Shown: positions 36,501-48,800 of the stretch, piece by piece
Position numbering within the stretch: position 1 is the first letter of the stretch
How the letters are laid out: each line of letters opens with the position of its first letter
Source of the DNA: Cloeon dipterum
Lineage: Eukaryota > Arthropoda > Insecta > Ephemeroptera > Baetidae
Assembly (NCBI RefSeq): GCF_949628265.1
Contig: NC_088787.1
Coordinates: 27,642,501 to 27,706,500 of the forward strand
Length of the DNA: 64,000 nt
Reading direction: 5' to 3'
Notes under the pieces: generated by a model
What the model was told of the DNA's origin: nothing
The model's input: the letters and a program-made list of their open reading frames with translations, nothing else
Database searches by the model: none
Translations under genes and position numbers: made by a program

Positions 36501-36917
36501 TGAACTAATAAAAGCCAATTTATCAATATCAGCTTCGGAAACTTTGTAAATAATGATTCATGGCGTTACTATGAAGAGAGTCAAGCTTGAAAGGCTCGCT
36601 TGATTTTAATTACATGTATTTAAAAAAACATTTTTTTGTATTAAATTTCGTATATATGCTTAAAACTTTGATCCATGAGAGGTGAGAGTAATAACAATTT
36701 TTTACCCATTCTACATTTTCATGAAAACTAGAAATCAAGTTTCATCTCTGGCAAAAAATACTTTGTTTTAGGAGAACCTGCTGAGCTGCCGGCTACTCTG
36801 AGGTGTTCTCATCAAATGGGCAGTCCATCTGAACCAATTATGATTCCGCAGCAACCTACTGAAGATCTTTCTGAGTTGAGCATCGAGTATGAGATGCAAG
36901 ATGCTTCCTCGCCTTAA
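33599..36917 (+). CDS. CDC16: CDC16/APC6 anaphase-promoting complex subunit (11 exons, 625 aa)
   Basis: Exons: 33599-33709, 33769-33918, 34020-34187, 34242-34401, 34799-35093, 35262-35341, 35391-35480, 35544-35700, 35844-35996, 36047-36414, 36772-36917. The protein is an array of tetratricopeptide repeats. Diagnostic CDC16 stretches include SWYAVGCYYFVIGKSDPARR, YLSKATMIDQLFGPAW, YGHSFASENEHDQAMAAYF and WEPLFNNLAHVYRKLGKLPE. The last is followed by TPR helices ending in SFSTTMLGYAMD. Length matches the human protein (about 620 aa). In the family this subunit homodimerises in the TPR lobe of the APC/C ubiquitin ligase, which drives mitotic cyclin and securin destruction. Intron 4 is enlarged by a MITE. 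The C-terminal 45 aa are acidic and poorly conserved, as usual. Confidence 0.95.
34603..34717 (-). mobile_element. Small TA-flanked MITE, copy 2, in CDC16 intron 4
   Basis: A 115-bp element in inverted orientation relative to copy 1. Terminal inverted repeats of about 25 bp (outer part TGGTAAAGTAACAGTTT against TGGAAAAGTTACAGTTT) are bounded by TA (34601-34602, 34718-34719). The inner end of one repeat, GGCGAAAACTGTAACT, is present twice in tandem. Confidence 0.8.
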
Positions 36918-38560
36918 TTTGCCTTTAAAATTCACAATTATGTCAAGTCTGGATTGTACCATTAATAATAAAAAAATATTTAATTTGAATAATAATGTCA
37001 AGATCACGTTTCAAGATCATCCCCTTCCCTTGGAGAAATCCAACCAGATGTAGATTATTGCCAAAGTTTGCTTCTTTTTCCATTAAAATCTCTCGAGTAA
37101 CAGTAGGAATACATCTGCTGAAAACTTTAAGCATTATTAAAGGCAGTCATGCGCAGCTAAAAGCCATAATTCAGAAAGTTCAAAATGAAAAGATGATAAT
37201 TAGGTGGTTATTTTATTCTATTAGATTTCATACATTTTAGCATTGTCTTAGATAACTACATTTAACCAAGTCATGGCTCTCATTATAGAGCGCATGCTTT
37301 GCGTGCACCTGCAATGTGAGAATCTGAGCGATGTTTGGGGTCGAATGCGGGCTGTTTTGCGTCTGCATTTGACTCTCTGTCTCTTGCAATGATGAGTCCA
37401 TTCGGAATTGGGAGGATTGCGAAAGCTTCTGACTTGCTTCTTGTTGGTTTGCACCTTTCCAGCATGTGGGAATGAATTTCACGGGATGAAATTCTCTGCA
37501 GCTTACATAATGTGGCCATGAATTTTGTTTTGGCAGGTACAAAGAACTGCTGATGATGAGGCCTGCGGGGCCGCAACAGCTGCTGTTTGGTACAAAGTAC
37601 AAGTGCGTGTGATAGAAATTTTATTTTACGATTTTTCGCCTTGTTAACCCTTCCATGCCTGATTTTTTTTTATGTGGGAGTAGCCATTGTAAAATCAATA
37701 GAATCGAATTCAGACCACACGCGTGTTATTTTTTTAGTTTAGATGGACAAAATAAAACAACTTCGAGTGGTCAACCTATTTCAAAATTTGGACATTATAA
37801 AGTTTACCCTTTTTAATTTGAAATTAATTTTGAAGAAACTTGGGGGCGGCTATCCTTTTCTCATGCAAATTGCTTTATTGTGCGTAATTGGCAAAATTAC
37901 GCAAATTAGATTACTTTCTATACAATAATGATAGCACTATTAATTTTTATTCAATTTGTTATGGAGATGATGATGATGAGTGTGCCATATGTGGAAAGTA
38001 AATAAATTTGACATTATTGCTCGCTTTTGAAAAAAAAAATAATTGTAGACGACAGTCACAAAAAGGTGGAAAATATCAATTAAGAAAAACGGAAATAAGG
38101 GCAATTAAATAATGTCCCTTCAAGTATTACGCTGTGCTTACTATTATTTCTGCCTGACAGCGGATAGCGCCGCGCTACAGTGATCTGCATTACATGACTA
38201 TGTAAAGAGTGATTTCATTTTTTATTGTTCATGACAAAAAATTTAACTTAATGAAAATTTGCAATGATAGTTTGTTTTGATTTAACTTGATTTTCCTCCT
38301 TGATATTTGCAGAGAATCAGAGTTTCAAATTCAAGATTATTTATGTTATTTATTATTTGGATCCTTTAAGTCAACATTGTGTAATTTAAAAACTAATTGA
38401 AATTTTTGTAGCATAAAAATATCTGAAAACTTCAGCAAAAGTGGTGTTTATTTTATGCCAACGTCAACACAATCATGTGGAATAATTGGTATTTTTTATT
38501 TGTCATCGGGAAATTCAGGAAATTCCGCTGCCGCGGCATCAGAACAATGCGAATGCTCGG
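36918..38560. other. Spacer downstream of CDC16
   Basis: AATAAA at 36967-36972 is the likely CDC16 poly(A) signal, 50 nt after the stop. Beyond it a + frame at 36995-37240 and a - frame over the same DNA are open, but neither has splice context or recognisable sequence. A SINE fragment lies at 37432-37500. The rest is AT-rich DNA with nothing that I can support. Confidence 0.5.
37432..37500 (+). repeat. SINE fragment (copy E)
   Basis: GTTGGTTTGCACCTTTCCAG, followed by TTTCACGGGATGAAAT, matches the middle of SINE copy A (2713-2765). Only about 65 bp are recognisable. Confidence 0.6.
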
Positions 38561-38569
38561 TTGCCATTG

Positions 38570-38890
38570 GAAACTGGCATAGGCTGGAGAGGCGGCGGCG
38601 TGGCGGCGGCGGCGGCAGAGGAGGGACGACGAGGGGTGCAGGCTGGCAAGGCAAGACACATGCCGGCTCACGGGGAGCAAGCAGAAGCAAGCACACTCTT
38701 CTCTCTTTCGACCGCAGTCTAGCAAGCCGATCAGATAGAACTTGCTCGCTCATTCCGACGCGGCCGAGAAGAAAAGCGAGCGAAAGTCCACTTCCTACTG
38801 AAAAGGAGAACCTAATAAGAAAATCGGCGCCGTCTATGCTGATTTGCTAGCTCTCAACCTGCACAGTGTGTCATGCCTGCACAGCAAAAG
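38570..38890 (+). promoter_or_regulatory. GC-rich promoter-like island and candidate first exon
   Basis: A GC- and CpG-rich block with GGC repeats (38588-38635) in AT-rich surroundings. It ends in ATGCCTGCACAGCAAAAG followed by the donor GTACG (ATG 38873, exon end 38890, phase 0). The predicted N-terminus would be MPAQQK. The next phase-0 acceptor on this strand that opens a convincing reading frame is at 63180, giving MPAQQK-DLEPTMAQ. The link would need a 24-kb intron, so it is tentative. Confidence 0.3.
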
Positions 38891-39234
38891 GTACGTTTTC
38901 CGATTTTTTAAATTATCAACTTATGTATTACTATTCAACTGTACTTATATTTTGAAAATACTTTAATAGTATCTACATAGATATTTAATTTCGTTAATCT
39001 ATGCATAGGATTAAATTTTTGCCGAATACATTGCGGTGCTGAGGTTTATGTAAGTTTGTTGTTGTTATATTACTATGTGTGTGTATGTATGTATATGTGG
39101 GTCGAGGGCGGTTAGACGGTAACGCGAATGTGCAAGCAAAGTCAGTGTCATTGCTTGTACATAATAGCGATATCCTAGAAATAGCGCTACCCTCGCCGAA
39201 TTTCACGTAAACATTGGTTACTCGAAGCTCAAAC

Positions 39235-39363
39235 ATGAGCGGCTTCCAGAAATTGGTCGTCGTTTTCGCTGAAAGCAGCTTCCCCACTTCTGTCGGGTCC
39301 GTGACCCGCATTCCAGGAATTCCCGGCTTCAAGGACGGTGACCCCGTCGTCCTCTGGCCCTAG
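39235..39363 (+). CDS. Candidate small ORF, 42 aa, unrecognised
   Basis: ATG to TAG with a strong bias to C or G in third positions (TTC, GTC, AGC, CCC, GGC) unlike the surrounding AT-rich DNA. It starts MSGFQKLVVVFAESSF and ends DGDPVVLWP. A 63-codon frame is also open on the opposite strand (39229-39420) and looks equally plausible, so strand is uncertain. It could be an exon fragment or part of an old element. No family is recognised. Confidence 0.2.
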   Translation: MSGFQKLVVVFAESSFPTSVGSVTRIPGIPGFKDGDPVVLWP

Positions 39364-42300
39364 GCCAGGAAACCGCCTACCCGGACACGTGTGACCTTGC
39401 TCTTTCTCAATCCCTTCCACTCCCCTCGACTATTACGCACTTGAGCGAAAATGGCAAAATAGAGAATGAGAAGTGGAACGCCTTGCCCCTTATGCAACGC
39501 GCTGCGCATCTGGATTTTCCTGCTTCTAGTGCCGCAGCAGGAATTTCAAGAGCATGCTTGTCTCAATTATGCGGCTTTGAAATAATAATTTTCTCTGCTA
39601 CCCGTCGGCATCGTTTATTTATGCCCATTTAAACTATAGCTATCTGATTGCATTTTTATTGCAATATTCTGTTTCAAGCTGGCAGGCAGACCCAAGGCTC
39701 AATAAGCGAATAAAATCTTCAAAAATTCAAATAAAATTATTTTCGATTTTATGTATCCATGGGATTTGGAGATTTGGACTCATGGTGCGGTATAATTGAT
39801 AGGTTAGTTACCTACCTGAATTTTCAACATTCTGCCTTCTGCTGATCAAATTATTTAAGCATAGTCAGTTCAGTTCTTAATGAACGAATCCTCATTTAAA
39901 TGTGTTTTTGGCTCCATGTGTCAAACGTTATCTGAAAAATCTAAAATAGCTCTCATCAAACATATCACTCCCGGAAATTGTTTTGGTGCAAAGTTTGTCA
40001 ACCCGTTAACTCCATTATGCTCCCTGGTCCTCGATTCTCTTTTCTGATACGAGACAAATCTTTAACGAACGCTTAGGCTCTCTCTGAGATGCCTATGGCC
40101 GCCGAGTTTAGTCTTTGACGACATCCCGGATTTTCTGGCATACTTGGCCGGATTTGTGAGATTTTCCTTTTTTTATGTTCCCTTTTATGCATGTGAGAGC
40201 AATCAACAATACGACTTCAAATGTGATTAAATTAAATAACATATTATATAATTTTCCTTGGAAACCCATACTAGTTAGATTTTAAATATTTTCGATGGAA
40301 ATATACCTAACAAATTTTGGTGTCATTCGTTATCTTTTTATCTTAATACAGAATCAGCTGGTTTTACCAATTAGCATCTTTTACCAGACTTGAACTCTGA
40401 TCACACTTTCCCACCAACCCTCCATCCTCTTCTTCTTTGCCCCAAATATTTGAACTATTAAACTCCTTCAAACAACCTACTCTAAAAACGAAAATTTGTC
40501 AACATTGTTAGTGAGCAGAAAAGAGCAAGGGAGAAGCTTATAGTATGCAAATTGCGTGGCGAAGGCTGGACGAAGTTTACCTTTCACCTCTAAACTATCG
40601 ACCGATTCTCTGATTACACTTTTCTTGCCTTTTCCTTGCTCATCCCTTTGCTAGAAGAAATACATTTTGAAGTTAATCGTTTCAACGGTCTCTTTACTAT
40701 CATATTTTTCCCGGTCAATTTCAAAAAGCAAAAAAATAATCATTCCTTTGCAAGTATTATTTGTAATTTTTCAGCTCCGTATTTCGCGATGAAATATTTG
40801 AGAGTCTAAAGTAGAAGCATTTTGTTATAATAAAAAATGCGAACGATCCAAGTCGTCTGGGAATTTGCTTTTCTTGCTGTGCCGCCTCTTGACAAATCTG
40901 GCTGCAATGCTGGAGCCTGGTGAGTCGGCCAATCGAAATATGCCAAAAATTGTTGCCACGCGAGGAGCAATTTGGTCGCCGCCGCCGCCATCGAGAGGAG
41001 GAATTTGGCAGCCGCCAAGCCAGGCGAGCCACTTGGCCGCCGCCGCTTCCACTGGTGATTGGTGCGGCTGGCCGCTCGCCTTGCATAAACAACGCAGAAA
41101 AAAGACACACAACACCCACTTTGCGAATAAGCCATATTATCGTGAATCACATGGGACGGTATTAATGGCCGCCTGCTATTTATTGCAATCTTGCCCTCCA
41201 TTATTGCCAGCAGTCGAGACAAACTTATTATGTTTAAATTGTCCTCAACTTTTCATTCTTGCTTTATTGCTACTCTCACTGCAAGCTGTAATCTCATTTG
41301 AACTGCTATTCGTTTTTTATTTGTTTATAGTGAGCCTAGGTTGTTAAATTTAAATTAATTTAAATTTAATTTCCTAACAAATGCTATCTTAAGAATATCT
41401 CCGCACTCTTACTCTTTATCTGATCTCTTAACAAAGCCCTTTCACTGAAAGCCAAGTACTATATATTCCCCTTTGAACTGAGGTATGGAAGCTGAAGCAA
41501 TTCCGCTGCCTTTTGGATGGTGCACCGTGCACACTGCAAAGTGTATTTGCTATTTCACGCGAATTGCACCCCTGGTTAGCAACTACTGGCAGGCCAAAGC
41601 CGCCCTCTGTCGCGCTGTCGCAGAAAATTTAGCGGCTCGTTGTCGCTTGTATACATTCGCAAACACGGCCGATTACTGGTCTAGTAGCGCTGAACAACCC
41701 TGGCTTCAACGAGCAGCTTGTCGATTATTTTACAAGCGTGCGTTACATTTACATATGCATGCCGTTTTGGAATCCTTAATTCAGAGCTCAAAAATCCCAA
41801 TGTGGTATTTTTAATAATTGCCTGCGAATGAAAGTTATTGTGGCCTAATGTTATCTTTACAGTGAAGGGAATTTAAATTTTACTAATTATTCAGATTTTG
41901 AAAGGTACTCTGCAGTGCACGATTATCACAATTTTTAACTAACAATTGAATAATTGTTTAAAAAATATATTTGACCAGTCAGTAACTGGGTTGCAACAAT
42001 AACGCATTTTTTGTAATAAAATGCAGTGCAGTAGTAAAAACGTTTTTTTTTTTCAATTTTTGCCAGTTTCTTGCAGGCCATGTTTGCACGTCATATTAAA
42101 TAATTTACGTATTATTTGCTCATGACCTCGAGTTGAAAATTTGTCAGAGAAGAAATGTATTGAGAAATTCAGACAGAAAAGAAAAAAAAGCCGCACATAT
42201 GAGGAAATACCGCGAATTTAAGATTTTTCCAGGCGAAAATTTCTTGCGCAAGAAATTAGTGTAACCCGTTAAAAACCAGTGATGAAGAAACCGGGTGGTA

Positions 42301-43100
42301 AGCAAAAAATGCAACCCTGGTCAGTACAAAGGACGTTCCTGACAGTTAAACTCCAATATTATTTGGTAATTGAACCATGTGATAATCTTGAACTTCAGGG
42401 GTCCTGACGAAGATAAAAGAATGTCCTATCTTTTCTTAACAACTAAGACCTTTGCCACCCTTAGTTATGAGTTATGAATTACGTGTATCTCGCTAAAACG
42501 TGAACGCAACCTGCTTAGCATTTGTGTCACGCAGGTTGCATACGCTTGTCATGTTCGCTTCTACACCAAACACAACCAATACCTTCCTTTATTTGTTGAT
42601 AATTCTTGGTAAATCCAACCCTCTTCACACTCCTCAGGCATAAACTTAACTGCCACTAGTTTAATGGAGATTGCACTTAAGTTGTTTTTTAAGTGCAGCA
42701 GCTACTTCCTCCCCACCTCCCCAACTATTTCAAGGTATTAGGTACCACGTTTTTGACCGTGGTCATTGGAGACAAGTATCCAACCCCATCGAGTCTTTTC
42801 GTCTTTTGACTAAAAACGCACCTCTTTGACTATATTGGACGTAGCATGCTGGCGATGATGCAGCCCGGGATGCAGTTGGCGCGTTGCAGTAAGTTTATAG
42901 CAAATAATTTCGTTATTGCTATGGGGGAGGGCGCATCCGGGCGGGAAGATGCTGCTGGCGGCGTCGGCGGCGGCAAGGGCGTGGAGGCGGCCGGGGTGGG
43001 GGTGGCGGTGCAGTGCTGGAAGTGCGGTCGGGTGCATTTTGGGGCGCGGCGGGGGCGGCGCATTTGGTGCATGGCCCTAATGGCACTGACCTTTACCACT

Positions 43101-43116
43101 GTCTAGACGTCTAGAC
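43101..43116. promoter_or_regulatory. Two abutting Smad-type palindromes
   Basis: The 16-bp sequence GTCTAGACGTCTAGAC is two head-to-tail copies of GTCTAGAC, the palindromic Smad-binding element defined for Smad3/4. It sits at the right edge of a GC-rich island (42930-43090) containing GGGGGCGG and GGGGTGGG boxes. A Mad/Medea-type site for TGF-beta/BMP signalling is inferred. Confidence 0.4.
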
Positions 43117-44788
43117 TCCGGCACATAGTCAAAGCGGCAGCCAGACAACAGGTACTCGCCCTAGCTGGCTCGTTTTCGCCTGCTCACCACCGCACCGTCG
43201 TCGCTAGCAGCAGCAGCAGCAGCTCGCATCCCCTGCAATTTTGTGCAAATAGCAGACGGCGGGCGAAACGAATCAGCCGAGCCCGAGCAGTTTCCATGCG
43301 CCGGCCCGTTTTTCCACCTCTCGCTCCACGCGTATTTGCCATGCAAATTTATTCCACTTAATAATGCACGCGCAAATCCTGCTTATTTGCTGCCGTGTGT
43401 TTTTGCGCTCGCAATCGCTCGCAAAAACGTCCGCCCGTTTTTCGTTGGCCGCTCTCAAAGTTCCGCCGCCGCCGCTCTGATGCATTATTGCATATTTAAT
43501 CTCGCGCTCATTCTTTCTACCGCTTCGAAATTGTGATTAGAATAAGCCTTTAATGCGTATCACAGATTTTAATTAATTGCGATGCCACTATCACGTGCAT
43601 TAATACCAACGCTGAGAAGGTCTGCTCGTGGAAAGTGGTTGAGGGCTGAGGGCTTGAATTATTTTATGAGGGCTTAACGACTCACCCCGGGATACGGAAT
43701 TAATTTTGATTGTCCTCTTCGCCAAGCAAATTACTTTTTTACTAAGTGCCTCAACAAGCGAAAGTTAAGCTCCCAACAGTGGCCTAAATGATGATGGTAA
43801 AAATTAGTTACCTTGTATTTTGTCCTAAATTTTCTTTATAGCTTTCAGAGCGAATATAATATAAAAATTGTCAACATTGCTAAAAATGGTGTGATTGGCT
43901 AAACAATTGTTGATTGCGTATACTTTCTGACGTCGATAGTTATTTCCTAAACTTGTTTATCTGCCATCAATCCATCCATAAAATACGTTTAAAAATAGAG
44001 GTTTGATTTGATAAGGAAAGTTTTCTCTCTCATTTCGTTGAAACCAATCTGCTGTTTTTTTCTGACATTAGACATATGAGCTTTGTTATTGGTAGAGCTA
44101 GAAAAGTTCTGGTCTAGCAAAAGTTTCAGATTGTGCAAACTTCGAGACGGAAAATCTCGCTACACTTCTAATGAACATTATTTGAGGCTTATTTTCCCAC
44201 TCCGATCTGCCAGACCCAACGCAACTGTGCGCCGTTTCTATTCCATGGGCGCCTTTTGCTTTTCCAAGCAAACTAAAGCAGATTAACGAGTGGCAACACT
44301 AGACAAATAAACAGTTTCAGAGTGCATTATCAACGCAGCCAGGCAAACCTGTACTTTTCCGCCGACGCTGCAAATAATAGCAAAAAACAGTTTGCATACA
44401 TACGTGCTCTACCTTTTTCTGACCGCTTAAAGTTTCCCTTTAACCAATCACGCCGACGTGTAAAAATTTAGCCGTGCGTCTGTTCCGTTTCGAAGCGAGT
44501 GTGCATCCCGCATAACCACTGTGTTGGTTTGAAACAAGCGGCTTTCTCATTACGGCCAAAAAGGGAAATTTCGCATTTTGTTGTCAACTCGTCACTCAAG
44601 CGCGCTTTGAAAGCGTTTCGCCTCCCTTGTATTTGTACGCCCGTCGACTGAGTGAGGGAAGTCTTTTTTTTTCAAAGTGCCGCTTCCCAGGCCGCTATCC
44701 ATATTTAATGAACTCGCAACGGCGGCACAGGCAGTTATGCAACCTGCTCGCCACGGCCGACATCCAACACTTCAGCATTCAGTGCGCG

Positions 44789-44812
44789 CACACACACACA
44801 CACACACACACC
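44789..44812. repeat. (CA)n microsatellite
   Basis: About 24 bp of uninterrupted CA repeats in non-coding DNA. Confidence 0.9.
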
Positions 44813-45460
44813 GGCTAAATTAATAATTTAATAACGCGATAATTACGTATGACGAGGCTCTGTAAAACGCAGCGTTTGCAGCGGACGCACGTCCGCCATG
44901 TATTTCCGCCGGCCGCAAACTGCTGCAGATTTGGAAAAGAAAGGGGTCTCTCTTGTAGAAAGCGTCGTCGCACAAAAGACACCTTTTTGTTTGTTGCCAA
45001 CAGTTGCAATTTTTGTCGCTAGCAGCTTGAGTAATTTCTGTTGAGAGCAACATAAAGGATTCTGAGGCGACTTTTCTACTCTGCTTCACAAGTCTTCTTA
45101 ACAATGGACTTTTGTGTGGAATCATTTTTGAGGTCGGCGTGACTAGAAGTATTTTCTTTGAAATGAATTCAAATGGAGTAGGTGCTTGCTTGGCTCGAAA
45201 GTTATCGCTGCCTCGAAAGATTTCATTCTCAAGGAATCATCGGCTTTCGCTCTGCCTGGCTGTGCCATATAATTATTCTGTAGCAGACTCTAGCAAAAAT
45301 CGTTTTCAACATTGCTTATGTAGCCATTCTTGTTTAAAAGATTAGGCGACTAAAGTTACACGTTCATGCATTGTTGGAGAAAATCCAACGAAAAAAACGT
45401 TACTCGATCATCTGCATAAGTAATAAAATTATCCGTGACAGTTAATATTTTTTATCAGTA

Positions 45461-45845
45461 AACCTGTTGGTTCGAATTGTTATGGCATTCTTAGGAGTGT
45501 CGAGGCAATGGGAGATATTTGAGCATTTCTGGGATCTGTTACTGGCTGCCTAATGTCAGAAATGGCAAAAGGTGGTTAATTTAGTAACTCGCAATGGTCA
45601 AATAATAGCTCAACGGGCTAGAAGGCGCACTGGCACCGACTCGCCACTTACTGGTTTTTGCACCTTTCCAGCGGCTTTAGGGACGTGTGGCGTTTCAACA
45701 AAAGACCTCTGTGCGGGGAGGCGAAAAGATGGCCACATTGGACCCAAGGTCCTCTGCGGCCACGGCTACTCTAATCTTGTGCTATCTGCTCTGCGGTGCT
45801 ATTGGGACCCGGTGAGCTCACGGGATTGTGCAGAGGTTAAAAAAT
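45461..45845 (+). repeat. SINE copy D, near full length
   Basis: It follows the family from AACCTGTTGGTTCGAATTG through the ACTGGCTGCCTAATGTCAG core to TATTGGGACCCGGTGAGCTC, and ends near GGTTAAAAAATAG. The A tail is eroded. Its 3' half is the best match to copy B. Together with A and C it defines the 5' end of the family. Confidence 0.8.
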
Positions 45846-48800
45846 AGCTCAAGAACCAGCCTGAAATTGTTTTACAATTAACTGCTGCCTAAAATAGTAA
45901 AGTCTTGTCATATAATCAAGTTTTACTAAAAAAATGGCAGGCAAAAACTTCTTCGTTTTATTCATAACCCATGTTACTGATATAAAAGACGGTTTGAATA
46001 TTAATCTCATCTGATAGATTTTGGTTTCTTCACTTACTAACTTATGGATGAAATTAGCAAGTTTTATCAGGGTTCAGGACCGACATTTGCTCCTCTACGG
46101 AGCACGTCATATTAAGAGGCGAAACCATACCAGGCATATTAGGGTATGGCTCCTTCCGCTAATTATTTTAATAGAGCGAGCTGAGCGAGTGAGCATGAGA
46201 GCCGGCGACTCCATCAAGCCACTTTATATTTGCCTTTAATTAGGCGAGTGGGTTTGCTCATTACGCCGAAACGGCAACCTTGGCAAACAAATCGCGTTTC
46301 AGCACATTGAACACCGGTGAACATTTGCGCACGCAGTTTTTCCACAAGCCGACGCCTCTTGTTTTCGTATCACCATGAATGGGCATTAATGAAAATTGAT
46401 CGGGAGTCGCGTTGTTTTTTTGTCTGAAGCGGTTCATTCATAAAGATGAGTATGCGTCGGTCTGTCTCTTTCGTGTTTTATCTCGCATCGCACTCACTCG
46501 CTCGCTCCCTTCTTTGCGCTCTCGACTTTTCCACCCGTTTGAACATCGCACGTGTGTGTTGCTGGCTTTGCCTTTTTCCAACCACCGGCGGAGGATATTA
46601 TGTAACATGGCCCATTAACACGAGCCACCAGGGTCGTCGTCGAGTTCATTCATTCGCCGTCAACGAGAAATACACAAACAACAAAGAGAAAGCATGTGTG
46701 GGCCGAACGTGCCCACACATGTTTAAGAATAGAGTCACGTCAGAAAATGACATTAATGCAATAACCAAAGTTGCAATGGGTGCTTTTAATTTTTTCCCTT
46801 TCGTCGCTCGAGTTAGAAAAATGAATATGAGTTGACGCGCTTGCTGTTAACAAAACAAATTTGGTTGAATTTACAAATGAAATAAGATGCTGGTTAAAAA
46901 AAATGCATTCAGAGAATCAATCTTCCTCAAATTTGAGCAGCGGGGAAAACACTTTTACGGCGTTCACTGTTGATAACCTTATAAACCTCGTCAAAAGCAT
47001 GTGCATAAAATGTGAGGCGAACTGTGAAAAGCCTATTTAACTTCATTTCATTACTCTCGCCTCAATTGTTTTGAATTAAATTGGCCAGAGCTTAAACAAT
47101 TGATAAAATACCAAATCGTATGAGTCCCAGATATTCTGAACTTTGCATTAATTGAACACTAATTTACTTAAAATATAAACGTTATGTTTATTCACAAATT
47201 AGTAAAAACTTCTGAACGTCTAAAATTTTAAATTTTAATCAATTTAAAATATATTTTCTCTCTTTTGATACGGTTAAATGGTAGGCGCAACTTTCGATTT
47301 CCAGAGGCTCTTTTCTCTTCTCACGTCTCGAGCGGAACTGGCCGTGTATCGACCCGCTCGCATCTACATTGTCTCTGGCAAACAATTTCATCCAAATCGT
47401 CCGACCAGCAGATATATTCTTCGCGCCCGGAGCAAATAAATCCAATTCCGGCGTGACACTTGCCAAATTTATGCAGGCGAACGTATTTGTCGGCGGTGGC
47501 GGACGGACGGGGACGAACCGGACGCACAGATAGACGGAGTAGCTGGCGGGCGAGTGGCATGGCAAGCGGGCACTCTAAGAATCTTTCTTTTGCTCACCAA
47601 CGGACCGACCTACCCACTGGCGGCACAGAAATCAAAGAACGTGTGTGCACACGCGTACGAGTAGGGTGAAAAAGCGAAGCAAAAAAGAAGTAAGAGTGGT
47701 CCTTTTAGTCCATATAGAATTAGTTCCCCTCAGACGGCCGTATTTGCAATTTAAGTTTGGCAAACACACACGGTGAAAAAGAGCTGCGGCGGAGAGAAGA
47801 GAGCAAATTGACTCTGGCCCTGGAAAATCGGCGGGGGCGGACAGGCGCTATATTTAGCTGAATCGGCGGGCTAGTGACGTAGGAGCCAGCCTGCGAAGGG
47901 CTCTCTCTTTGCTATATAGGTTGAGTCGCACGTTGCACTGAGAACCGCGGAGTTAAACTTGTTTGCGCAGTTCGAAAAATTGACAATCATGCATCAGTCG
48001 ATAGATATTAATTTTTATTATAAAATCGTGTGATTCAGAAAAATAAATGTATTTTACGCAAAATTATGTGATTTTATCATGACTCATGACTAACTAAGAT
48101 ATTTGTGTAAGGAATCGATTGCTTTCCCCTAGTCAGAAAGGAATTTGAGAAATAAAAATTTTGACTGTTTGATGCTTTGCGCCAGATTACCAATCTCAAG
48201 TTTTGAGGTTTTATTTTCTTAATAAACAACAGGCTTATTACGAAATGTCCAATTCACATCTATTCTTCATGGACATATAACGTACTTTACGTTGGAAAAT
48301 GCGTGGTATGGCGCATTGAGATGACGAGACCGCAAACCTCCCTTCACCATGTCTAGGTTGAATAGAGACGCGTTTTTCCAGCAGCTCGTATCTCGGCAGC
48401 CCATGTTATTAAATTTACCAGGCAAGGGCATTGTTATCGCGGCGGCGAGCAAACTTCCTATCATCTTCAGCCGGTTGCCGGCAAAAAATTAATTTTCCGC
48501 GGAGCTGGCTCGTCTCGCGCAGAATCTCCTTTTCTGTCTGGCTGAGATGGCGCCGGGGACTACTTTTCTCTCGCCAGCACACACGCATTGCTGTGCGTTT
48601 AAATTTATTTCAAGATTCCTAAGCGCATCGTCATCGCCTGCTTGGGTGCGACACGGAGTTATATTTGATGAATGGAGAACCATTCCTGCTCGGGCTTGTT
48701 TCAACGTCGAAAGTAAATAGTGCTTGCAGCAAATCTCAGGGCGCTGGCGTGTGATCTGCCTTCAAGGACCGCGCCAGCTAAATTGACCGATTAATCGGGT

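Noticed and set aside
41485-41814. 109-codon ORF after a TATATA sequence
   Set aside because: A hydrophobic and aromatic mix without a domain. The TATA-like string is common in AT-rich DNA.
45471-45481. GGTTCGAATTG as a possible tRNA T-loop
   Set aside because: It is part of SINE copy D. No cloverleaf or A box can be built around it, and sister copies differ at these bases.
47911-47950. GCTATATAGG as a core promoter
   Set aside because: No initiator at the expected distance and no credible exon or donor downstream.
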